A DNA stretch of 64,000 bases from Cephalotrichum gorgonifer. Lineage: Eukaryota > Ascomycota > Sordariomycetes > Microascales > Microascaceae. Location of the stretch: NCBI GenBank assembly GCA_900312665.1, contig ONZQ02000010.1, positions 1,386,278-1,450,277 on the forward strand, written 5' to 3'. How positions within the stretch are numbered: position 1 is the stretch's first letter; each line of letters begins with the position of its first letter. This document shows positions 45,108 to 55,290 of the stretch, piece by piece. The translations under genes and the position numbers were made by a program. The notes beneath the pieces are model-generated. The model searched no databases and had not been told where the DNA came from. It saw nothing but the letters and a program-made list of their open reading frames with translations.

Positions 45108-47130
45108 TTAACGCCCATCAGACGTACTCTCCTCGTCCCTTGAATTGTTTAGGGCTTGGTCGATCTTGTCGTACTTGTGAAATCTCCACCAGAACAAAAT
45201 CGAGCAAAGTCCCATGACGCCAGCAACAGTACCATAGACAATGACCAAGTAAGGATCTCGCGCTGCAGGACTGATTGCCATGCCCATTAACGCTCCGATA
45301 CAGGCACTGAGTTGGACCATGGCCTGCACAATGCTTCGCATGTCCTTCGGCGCCTTGCTGTACGCATATTCGCTCGCCGTAACTAGTCCGAATATCTCGG
45401 CGATAGCCAGCGCGACATAGACGGGCAGCTGTATCCATACATTCACGTCGTTGGGCAACCGTCCCCCGTCCGATGCGGGACAGTCCCTGGGCGCGTCGTA
45501 GCAGGGCCCCGTGCTATATATCAGTTTCTGCAGTCCCGAAGCGTAGGCCATGCCTCCACCACACATCAGGAAAGCCACCGTTATCCGCGCCATTGGACCG
45601 AATGAGAGACGGCGCTTAGCCAGGAAATTGTACAGTGCTTGGATAATGGGCCCGAAGACCACGCAAGCGACTCCTGACATGGCTTGGATCATGTCGTTTG
45701 GGACTCTGCGGAGATTCATCTGGCCAGCCTGCGAGATGAGGTTGTTGAACATCTGCGTGATTGCTAAGTAGAAGAATGCGAACGAAAATCTATGGAGGTA
45801 GGTCAGCAACATCAGCTACGAGCGGACAGGTGGACATTGGAACACACATGACGCGGCATGCGATCAGACCCCTCTTCAGTTCGTCTACGAAACTGTCGCT
45901 CCAAGGGACGTCAGTTCCGTGGTGATGCGTCTGATAGGATTGCTTCGCGTGATCTAGTTTGAAGCCGTAGCGAGCGGCCACACCCAGAACTCTGAAGGCT
46001 TTTGGCAGGTTATTTTCATGTGGTACAATTTTAACTTTGGATTCCCTGAAGTTAGCCGGAATCGTGAAGTGCCTTAGACAGTCCGCTTGCAGGAACCGTA
46101 CCTAGTTTGGGCCTGAAAATGAGGAGCATCACTATTGCCAGAAGTAGGGAGCCCGATGCCATCAGGTACGCGGTCCAAAAGTCATACTCCCGCTCCAGAA
46201 AAGTCGCAGGAATGGACGAGAGAGACGCGATATTCGTAAACCTTCAAACGTTAGCCCATTCAGTTTAACCCGGGAAGGCTGAGATGGGATATCAACCAGT
46301 AGAAGCCATTGTAGAGGAATTGTAATGTTCTCGAGCCATCCACGATAGCGAGCTCTCCGTTTGCTTGCCGAACAAGTTGCGGTCGTTTCTGCGGGTATTG
46401 ATCGGCTGCTCAAACTTGTAAGCCTAGGCCTTGAAATTGGTATATATGGGCTCCTTGCCTATGAAGGGGGAAATTGTCGCTTTCGTAGCACCGACGCCTA
46501 GTCCGATCAGAATCATGGCAACAGCCAAGCCCGGAACCCCGGCGCCCGCGTTCAGCGCAGCTGGTAGCGATGTTGCAAACATGACTAGGGATCCGCACAA
46601 GGTGAGACTTATGTGGAAAGCCGCCTACTGAGCACTCAGCCACTCGATTTGAAGAATTGCTGCGAAGTTTGACCTTACCAGAGCCCGCTTAGCAGCGTTC
46701 TGTACCGGCCGAGGCGGGTATCGGAGACGATGGCGAAGAAGGTCGGTGTCAGGAAGAGGAACACAAAAAAGCCGTTTGATATGGCCGTAGCTGTCGACTG
46801 GCCTAGACCCAGCGCCCCAGGGACTGCATGGAAACCTCGTTTATTCTGCATATAATTTTCTACACCATTCCGGATGTTAGCGTTCTAATCGACGACCAAA
46901 GGACGATGGATGTCTTGTGGCGGTGAGAAATTCCTACGCCAGATTGTGATGATGCAATAATAGCTGAATCTCTCCCAGGCCCCTATGAGAGCAGCAGCCC
47001 AGGCCGCTGGTGGTACACGGTCGATGACATGTGGTAGGCTTTTGATCTCATCGTTGGTGGCGTCCCGTGCCTCCGACACTGTTTCAGCGATGGGGTCAAT
47101 TGGGCCTCCCCGTTCTTTCACCTCGTTCAT
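45108..47130 (-). CDS. POT/PTR2-family proton-coupled oligopeptide transporter
   Basis: Seven exons, 47130-46938, 46859-46679, 46607-46459, 46405-46297, 46241-46102, 46034-45848 and 45789-45108, encode 546 residues with about 12 helices. Family features are WERFSYYCIITIWQNYMQN, PGALGLGQSTATAIS, TKATISPFI-ADQYP, FLYNGFYWFTNIASLSS and ITQMFNNLISQAGQM. Five introns are GT-AG of 55-78 bp. The third (46406-46458, 53 bp) begins with GC (G|GCAAGG); reading through it meets a stop, so splicing is needed. Such carriers import di/tripeptides or related small molecules with protons across the plasma membrane. The N-terminal ExxERFxYY motif has Gly at the first Glu (GAWERFSYY), which may alter proton coupling. 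It is head to head with the methyltransferase, 574 bp apart. The acceptor at 46608 is the least certain boundary. Confidence 0.85.
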
Positions 47131-47704
47131 CTCTTGATGTGCAATGCGATGAAGTTGCCGAGAAGCCGAGGAGTATCAGACACGTCAGAATATGAAATAA
47201 TTGACAATAGTTCAGGAGATAGCCTTTCCGACAGACACAAGCCTATGTCGATCGGATGCCTTGACGAAGACCAGATATAGCGAAAAGGGTACCAAGATCC
47301 AAAGCCAGGCCGATAACCACTAAGATCCATGGGCTTCCTAGAGTCTCTATCGGACGTAACAAATCTCGATCGATCCACAGTTACCAGCCTCCGTTTGGTA
47401 AACCTGAAAATACTGGGGCACCATCTGCAAGGACGGGATTCATCCGTTTGTGCCAAAACGGTTCCCTGGCGGGGATGAGTGCATTAAGTGACAAAACATT
47501 GGATGAATGTCAGGACGGGACAGGGGTGTGTTGGTGTGGCTGGTAATAACCGCTAATACCCTCAAATGTGCTCGTTTTCGCTTGGCGGGGTGAGCAGGTT
47601 AACAGGGGGGATATTCGGGGAAGATGCAGTGTGACCATAATCCCCGTTTAGAGAACCAGGGTTCAAGTACAGTGTAGGTATACTTAATGTAGACTCCGCC
47701 GACC
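47131..47704. other. Divergent region, POT transporter / methyltransferase
   Basis: A 574-bp spacer that should hold both promoters. No TATA box or clear operator stands out. Confidence 0.45.
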
Positions 47705-48637
47705 ATGGAGCTAGCTACCTGTAGCAAAGGGACGTGCAGTCCCTCGTGGTCTTTCCAATCAGCAGCTGCCATGGCGTCTAACCCACCCGAGGTGAAGTAT
47801 CACATCGGCTTCAAGAAGGAAACGATAAAACTCTTCGAATTGCGCAACGTGTCAACATCCCTCCAGTATCTTCTCCCGACCTTGAAGAAACTACCGCCCA
47901 CATTCTCTCTCCTCGACGTTGGTTGCGGGCCAGGCAGCATCACCCTAGACCTAGCCCGGCACTTCCCCCAGGCCAAAATTGTGGGGGTAGACCAGAGCAG
48001 CGCTGTCATCGAGCGAAACATTGCAAGCATAGAGACACTAGCCCCCGGTACAGGGGTTGAGTTTCGGCATGGCAATATCTTGAACCCGGAGTCTTTCCTC
48101 ACGACTGATGAGATTGGCTCCTTTGACGTGGTGCACGAACACACGACGCTCATCTGCATCTCCGACAATGTCCCCGTTCTCAAGCAGATGAGGCTTCTCG
48201 CCAAGCCCAACGGGGGTATTGTGGCCTGTCGCGACGGCGACACCCACTCCCAGGTCCTGTGGCCGCCCTGTCCGGAGAACGCGGAGCTACAGGAGCGTAT
48301 CTACAGAATGAACGGGCTGGACACACAGACGGGGCGGCGGCTGATCAACAAGGCGCTGGAGGCGGGCTTTCGTAGGGACCAGATCACGGCTTCGGCTAGC
48401 GTGCTCTCCAACATCACTGCGCCGGAGAGGCAAGCGTACGCGGGTTCTATGTTGGACATCCTGGCGGACAAGAATTCAGAGTATCGGAAGGCGGCAGCGA
48501 AGTTTGGATACACCGATGATGAAGTGGAAGTGCTCAGGGAGAACATGCGGAGGTTCATCGAAGCCGAGGACGCGTGGAGATTACTGATTTGTACTGAGAT
48601 AATCTGCACGCTTGACGATGGTAAATCTGCCAGCTAG
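47705..48637 (+). CDS. SAM-dependent methyltransferase (class I, UbiE-like)
   Basis: Intronless frame of 310 residues. The SAM-binding motif I is FSLLDVGCGPGSITLDLA at about residues 67-84, followed by the acidic ribose-binding end of strand 2 (KIVGVDQSS), motif II FRHGNIL and post-II FDVVHEHTTLICISD. The C terminus carries the family-typical ALEAGFRRDQITASASV and a helical lid. It should methylate a small molecule, unidentified, in the cytosol. An ATG at 47771 (MASNPPEVKYHIGF) is an equally good start and would give 288 residues; the first 22 residues have no homology I know. Divergent from the POT transporter and followed by the ferric reductase. Confidence 0.87.
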   Translation: MELATCSKGTCSPSWSFQSAAAMASNPPEVKYHIGFKKETIKLFELRNVSTSLQYLLPTLKKLPPTFSLLDVGCGPGSITLDLARHFPQAKIVGVDQSSAVIERNIASIETLAPGTGVEFRHGNILNPESFLTTDEIGSFDVVHEHTTLICISDNVPVLKQMRLLAKPNGGIVACRDGDTHSQVLWPPCPENAELQERIYRMNGLDTQTGRRLINKALEAGFRRDQITASASVLSNITAPERQAYAGSMLDILADKNSEYRKAAAKFGYTDDEVEVLRENMRRFIEAEDAWRLLICTEIICTLDDGKSAS

Positions 48638-49144
48638 CTGACAAGACCCAACCATCTTGAAAGCAAACATCATAGGCGCACTGCCTTTCTTATTACTCAT
48701 CCTTGTACGAATGCGCTCAAACGGGAGCAATAATCCGCACCATGTCCTTGCAAGGCGCGGGGGGAAATGGTCTTGTGTGGGTGGGTACTTTGCATATACA
48801 ACAGTATTGGCTCGCTTGTTTGGACCAATATGGGGGAAACAGGGTGTGAATACTGGTGCGAGTGCATAATCCCTGTGGAAAAACTTGCTCTTGGTGGCGT
48901 ATTTATGTGGGATCCAGTAGCATGGTTCATCCGTCTATTGGAAGATGCCGTGTCTCGGCACCTTCTGGGCGTATGGCTGGGGCCGCATATAGGCTGACCA
49001 GTGCTTCGATATCTTGAATTCATTTACTTTCTACTTCAACATTCTTTCTCTTCCTCTCCTGCTTCTTTATTCTCTCGCCACATTCGCCACTATTCCATCA
49101 TCCATCAGTCGTATCGCCAAGCATACGGAAATTCACTGTTGACC
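48638..49144. other. Intergenic region, promoter of ferric reductase
   Basis: A 0.5 kb spacer ending in a CT-rich leader (TTCTTTCTCTTCCTCTCC). I see no strong ATCWGATAA-type site for an iron-responsive GATA repressor. Confidence 0.4.
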
Positions 49145-51494
49145 ATGACGCCCGTCCGCGGCACACTGGCATCTCGCCTACTCATCGCCCTATACGCCCT
49201 AGGCGTCCAGGGAGATGGCACCGGTCTCATTGGGTGGGGCAAGACCCTGTATAATCCGACGTGCTGTTTTGCCTGCCGCGGTGTCATCAAAAATCAACAG
49301 CTGCTATGTACACCAGTCGATTCTACCGAGAACCACGGCACAACTCACAACCCCGTCACCACGCCCCCCGATTGCTTCGTCCAAGATCCATCCTTCCTGA
49401 AGACCATGGCCCTATGCATCGACACGTACTGCGCGCTGAGCGACGATCCGCCGATGAGCCTCATCGAGGACTATTGGGTCTCTCATCTTGGGACCGGCAC
49501 TCTTGGCGACTACCAATACGTCCCCGCCATGCCCTACCACGAAGCGTTGAGCGCAGCCCGGGAAGACGAGTCTCACGCTGCACTCAACACGAACTCGACA
49601 GCCGGCAACGAGACTAGCCACGACCATATGAACATGAGGAGGCTTAAGGCGCGCCAGCATGGCTCAGGAGCGAGCACGGAAGACTTGGAAATAAACGCCT
49701 TTGACGTCTCCAGCCCTCTGCCAATGGCTGCCGGTGGTCGTGCTCCACTGAATGTTACTAGCTTCGTCGACCCCGAAGCTTGGCAATTGCAGCATAACTA
49801 CATGTCGGACTTCGAGACAAACGAAGCCGGCCATTCTACGATGTCGTGAGTACAATTAGACAATTCGTTCTAGCAGTCACAACCTGACCGTGGGCAGGAT
49901 CGTGATCGCAATAGTCGCAATCTTCCTACCAATCGGGCTGTCCCTCATCCGGTACATCCCGGGTCTCACAAAGAACCGTGGATGGTCGTACATCCAATCA
50001 ATGGCTATTTACCCATCCATATGGCGCAAAAAGCATCGCGAGCCCGTGGCAGGGGTCTTGGTGCCAACCCGCGGGCAAGCCATGTATATCTTCTTGATCA
50101 GCATCCTCAACATCATCCTCCTACTCGCGCCGTACGTCATCACCCAACCACAGGCCAGCTTCATATCGAGGGATATGCAAACCCTGAGCATCATCGGCAA
50201 TCGCGCCGGCAGCATGGCCATGGGAAACGTGGTGGCGCTGTTCCTCTTCGCAGCGCGCAACAACGTGCTGTTCTACGTCTCCGACTGGAGCTACGGCACA
50301 TACATCCTGCTCCACCGCTGGCTAGGCTACTGGGCCGTGTTCCACACCATTCTCCACTCGTTCATGCTGATGGCGAATTACATGGTGCTGGGCACATACC
50401 AGGTCGAGCTGGCACGCCTCTATTGGGTCTGGGGCATAGTCGGGACGGTCGCGGCCAGCGCCATCCTGCCCTTTTCTCTGCTCTGGGTGCGGCAAAAATT
50501 CTACGAGCTCTTCCTCGCGTCGCACATTGTGCTCGCCCTGCTGTTCATCATCGGGTACTACTACCATATCTGGTACTGCTACGAGTACAAGTGGGGCTAC
50601 GAGATCTGGATGTTCATCGCCGGCGGCATCTGGGGCGCCGATCGTGTCCTGAGATTGGCCCGCATGGCGTTCCATGGCAGCTGTACTGCCGTTATCACAG
50701 CGATCGAAGACTCGGATGGAGAGTACTTCCGCATCGACGTCCAGGGCAAACATCTCAAGCACGGCGTCGCGTATCTCACCTTCCCGACTCTGGGCTGGCG
50801 CTTCTGGGAGAGTCACCCATTCTCCGTGGCACTTCAGAATTCCGGCGCCGACGACGGCGAGCGGGAATCTACTCCTCCTTCTGACGAGAACACGGAGGAC
50901 CCTGAGAAGTCGACGGGAAAGTCTCAAGTCGCCCCCGCGGCGAGCCCGTCCGCGAGCAGCGGCAAACACGCCACCACAACCTTCTTCACCCGCAGCCGTA
51001 CTGGGATTACGAAAAAGCTCGCAGCTCGTATTTCCGGAGGGGCAGGCTCGTCGACGCGCCTCCGAATCCTTATCGATGGGCCGTACGACCACTCTGGCCG
51101 CGTGTCTTCGCAGCTGGCACAGTGCACTGGCGTTCTATACATCGCGGGCGGCGTCGGGATCACCGCCTGTCTGCCGTACATAGCGCAGAGTGGAGCGAAG
51201 GACAGCAAATTATTCTGGTCAGTCCGCCAGACCGGCCTAGCGACCGCGCTAGAGCCTACCCTGGCTGCGCTCCCGAGCAATGTTCGGGTCGAGACGACCG
51301 TCGGGCAGCGCTTGGATCTGGATGCTCTCCTGGGACAGGAGATGGTGGGGGCCAAGAACGAGGGGCCCCTGGCTATTGTCGTCTGTGGTCCACCCGGTAT
51401 GGCGGATGATGTCCGCCAGAAGGTGGTGTCATTCGCCAAGGCGAATGTGCTCGGTCGGCCCTACGTGCTTCTGGATGAGGCCTTTAGTTGGTAG
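49145..51494 (+). CDS. Ferric reductase transmembrane protein (FRE/NOX superfamily)
   Basis: Two exons, 49145-49845 and 49898-51494 (intron 52 bp), give 765 residues. A signal peptide (MTPVRGTLASRLLIALYALGVQG) leads to a 210-residue extracellular part with a Cys cluster (CCFACR) like that of yeast FRE proteins. The membrane part has two haem-ligand pairs with exact H-x13-H spacing: His373/His387 (LLHRWLGYW...) and His443/His457 (SHIVLALLFIIGYYYH). The FAD motif is HPFSV (540-544), followed by a low-complexity acidic loop of some 60 residues; the NAD(P)H part has GGVGIT and CGPPGMADDV. It should move electrons from cytosolic NAD(P)H across the plasma membrane to Fe(III) or Cu(II), free or chelated. 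It converges on the ATP-grasp gene. Confidence 0.92.
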
Positions 51495-51958
51495 GGGCTT
51501 ACACTCGAGCCTGACGTTTGTCGCTTAATTGATGCGCTTTCGTTTATTGCAACATGGTTGACGACACGGTGACACCCGTCGTGCGTGGTTGGCGGAATTA
51601 TGAGTGAGCATGAATGAGCATGAATGAGCACGTTGTTTAAATCTGTATGTGATATGCAGGGCCAAGGTGCAGGTCTTGGCGCTGTTCGAGGGCTTGGCGC
51701 TGTTCGTAGAATCAGTACGACCAGATTAATCGAGTACAGTGAAGGGCCAAGCAGGCGTCCCGGCCCGAAAACCGCGTTATGAATAATGTGTCAATGCATA
51801 GACCCGTGAACCTAAGTCTCGTGGAATTACTTGCTTTGCAACTGAGGAGCTCTATGGGATGGGGGGGAATTAGGAGCTCACCACAGAACGAATGGGAGAG
51901 ACCGGGAAATGAGTGAATACGGAGAGACTAAAATATGATTGTTTATTGTCTACTTTGC
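51495..51958. other. Convergent 3' spacer with short tandem repeats
   Basis: Between the ends of the reductase and the ATP-grasp gene. TGAGCATGAA is repeated about 2.6 times at 51605-51630, and CTTGGCGCTGTTCG occurs twice (51675-51688, 51693-51706). No gene is seen. Confidence 0.55.
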
Positions 51959-54077
51959 CTACTCACCCATAAGCCTGTAATCAAACTTCTTCGTCACTTC
52001 CTGGGCGAGTTCCAGGCACTCCTTCCTGCCCTGTCTGCTAGCCACGATCACGTACGCAACACACCACAGCTCGCTCGATTCTGGTCCCTGCACTACCTCC
52101 CCTCTCGTTTTAACGGTCTGGTAATGCACAACGTGCTCGCGCAGCTCCGGGTTTGCCTCTAGGAATTCGAGCACAGCATCATCCGACGCCATGATACCCC
52201 CGCGCGTTGGTGGCATCACGCAGATACCCAGCACGTACTGCGGCTTGCCTCCCAGAAACGGCTGAGACAGCGCATTGACCCTGGCGTTCTCGCCGGGCCC
52301 CAAGCTAAGGAGGAGTCGGATGGCGTAGTAGTCGACACCGTGGGCAAGTAACGCGGCCACGCAGTTGATGTACCCTGGGGTGCGCGCATTCACCTCGTGC
52401 AGGTAGCAAGACGGTGCTTCGGTCGTGCTCGTCCTCTCCTTGATGTGCAAGTCCAAAATCCCGTTAGCGGAGTCCAGCTCGTACTGCGCGCGCGATTCTC
52501 GAACCCGCGCTTCAACGTGGAAGACACCGGATTGGAATCCAAGACGAGAAATACTCTTCAGCAACGATGCCTGCATCATGTCCTGCTCGTCGGCAGGCAA
52601 GCCCGACGGCACATCCATCAACGTCTCCATGAAATTGGCTGCGGTTGTCTTCTCGATGCCAGGCAAATCGCCAGAGCACGGGAAATCATCCGTGATGTCA
52701 CAGAAGAGTACTTTGCCGTCTAACACAATGAAGTTGGCATCAATCTCGGGCCCGTCGATATACGGCTCCACAACCACTCTCGTGTTCTTCTTGGGCGAAG
52801 TCAAGTGCCTTGCTGATGCCCGAAGTACCGCTGCGCGCAACTCCTCTTCATTGCGTACTTTGACTACGCAGTCACTGTTCCAGCCCGTACAGGGCTTAAC
52901 TATGAGTGGGTATCGAAGACGCTCTCTCTTCTCCTTCAAAACGGCGTCAAGTTCGTCTGATGTCTCGAGGACGAAGCCTTCTTCTCCACCGGCGGCGGCG
53001 GATTCCAGTCCTCTCGTCGCGCCTTTGTCACCCGCACGATCGTACGCAATAGATGACGAAGTAGGCAGCCCGAGAATCTCGCAGGCACGGGCTACGAGTG
53101 GCAGGCGTACATCGCTGATGGAGATGATCCCGTCCACTTTGTGCGGGTAAGACCTGACGGCCTCCACAATGCGATCCGTTAGACCATCGTCTCCGTCGAT
53201 GCTGATAGGGATGAAGGCCTCTCGGTAATGTGCATAGGGCCCGGAATCATCCTGAAGCCAGTGCCCGGGTTCGTCAAGCACTACTAGCGTGAGCCCCAGG
53301 GCCACTGCGGCTTCGTAGAATTGTTGACTGGCCTCGATGTTCGCGCGGCCTTGTACCCAGAAGATGCGCGAGCGCGTTAACGGCTGATTGAGTACCCACG
53401 TGAATGACAGGCGCTTCATGAATTCGTCGTCGAGATGGCGACGCAGCGATTCAGTTCCATCTCCTGTGGCTGGTGAATGTGCAACAACACCACCAACGCC
53501 ACTTCTGATCAGTTCCAGAAAACCGTGGCTAGTATGGATGTTTTTCGCTCTGTCAGACGTGACTTGGGGAACGGAAGAGAGGGGTTTCAGGAAAGAAATG
53601 GCAAGACTGACGCCCTGGCAGCCGTCGAGCCTGTACTTGAGGAAGTCTGATCGTACAACAGTGCCGGGCTCGCGAGAAAACACCAGTCTCAAGATCACCG
53701 CATGCCGCCCATCCTTTCTGTTGCTGGCAACCAAAACATCTTCTAAAAGCGCTTTGAAGAGATCGGAAATGGCACCATCGTACTCCTCATGGCCAACATC
53801 GATTGTAAATGACTCTGCCCCCGACTGAGTAGCGTTTCCCTGTAGGGTAGCCTCCAGGTCCAAACACCAGTGCTTCTGTTCGGACTGAACAGACTTCCCG
53901 GGGATGGTAGTTCCCAAGGTTCGTATGAGTGCTGAGACGTATGAGAATCGGTCTTGGTGTGAAATGAGTCCACACGAGGGAGGGGGTGGTATGGAATTAC
54001 TCACCAGTTGCTGTACCAGATCGCATAGAAAAGGCCCAGTCCACCTCGGGCGAGGCATCCACCGTTTGAGCAATCAT
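51959..54077 (-). CDS. ATP-grasp ligase
   Basis: Two exons, 54077-54005 and 53931-51959, encode 681 residues; the 73-bp intron is GTGAGT...CTCAG. Reading through the intron gives a longer but less plausible N terminus. The first 230 residues are a poorly known N-terminal domain. From about 235 is an ATP-grasp unit: pre-grasp strand (ALGLTLVVLDEPGHW), ATP-binding RYPLIVKPCTGWNSDC (Lys370), VVVEPYIDGPEID (Glu413, Glu420) and the metal-binding YLHEVNARTPGY (Glu537, Asn539, Arg541). These enzymes activate a carboxylate as acyl phosphate and couple it to an amine, as in carnosine synthase and dipeptide ligases. The substrate is unknown. Divergent from the cysteine synthase fusion and tail to tail with the ferric reductase. 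Confidence 0.88.
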
Positions 54078-55290
54078 TGTAGGCAAAATAAACTCAAGGC
54101 GTCAAAGGTACCGACTTCCGTAGGTATGACTCGGGTCGATATAAGTACCTCGAGGGCGTGTGGTCCAGATAGACTTTGGACAACCCGCCCCTTTTGTTCA
54201 TCTCTATCCCACCGGACTGATCCACCTGGGAGTAGTAACTATGATCCTCGAATAGTACAATACTGGTACTTAACCCGGGCTAAACTGTCACGGACCCACT
54301 ACGATGAGCGATTTGTCGTCTGCCGATGAAGATCAGCTGTGGAAGCACACCTGCCACACACGGGTCAGCTGCGGGCCATGTCATCGCTGAGGGGGAAACC
54401 CGGCGGGTGGGGATACTGTCGGAGATCGTATGAAATCATACCCCTTCGGGAACCGTAACATACGGCCAGAAACTTACAATGTGTCACAGAGGACGATGGG
54501 ATAAAAAGTTTTCCCACTTGCAAGATCGCTTACCGATTATCGGCATATAATTCATCATCGACCCCTTGCCCTGCGTTTCGACATCGATGAATCTCGTCGT
54601 TAATTGGTCCGGTTCCCCACATATACCAGGTATTGCATTCTGTTTGATGAAGAATTGCTTATGTGGCGTGCTTACTCCTGATCTCAGCATCCTGTAAGAC
54701 TCCAGATCGATCATGCTTGGCCGGACAGGAGGTGGGAAGTCCACGCAATGAACAGATGGTCACATCCTCACCCTGGGTTGGTCTTGGCAAGTGTCTAGTG
54801 TTCAATTTATTCTCTTGAGGGTAGTATCATCTCTCCTGCCGATCCTGCATGAGAGAGCATTTGAGCATGTTTTACGACTGGTGGCGGGCTACTTCTCTTG
54901 ATCGCAGACCTCGGCCAGCCGCAATCCCACCTGTGGTAATCCAATTGACGGTGCTTCACCTGAGCCGTCAGCCCCCCGCAGATTAGAGGATACATCCCGG
55001 AGAATATGTAGTAGAGCAAGAGCTTGAGGAAGGATCGCATAGAAGCATGTATGCGCGTAGTGAAGAGCTTGGAGCAGATTACACCATGGGGCGTTCCTAT
55101 TGCAGTAGGATAGAATGGCGCTCAGGTATGGTTAGCTACTACGTAGCATGTACGTATATATACCGTCGAGACTCGTGAAAGTGTGGGCAACGTCCCCGGG
55201 TCCGCATGTCCTTTTAGCGCCGACTACCTGACTTTCCGCGTTTAATCGTGTCTATCCATACGTGGTATCGTCGATCGTGTATTAACCACG
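54078..55290. other. Divergent region, ATP-grasp / cysteine synthase fusion
   Basis: A 1.2 kb spacer. An open frame at 54484-54744 (-) has no support. A TATATATA-like run lies near 55155, about 135 bases before the ATG at 55291. Confidence 0.45.

Noticed and set aside
45108..47130. POT transporter as a pseudogene
   Set aside because: The apparent stop and frame changes vanish once the 53-bp GC-AG intron and five other short introns are removed; the spliced length is 547 codons exactly.
50322..51092. 256-residue frame antisense to the ferric reductase
   Set aside because: Shadow frame of a GC-rich exon.
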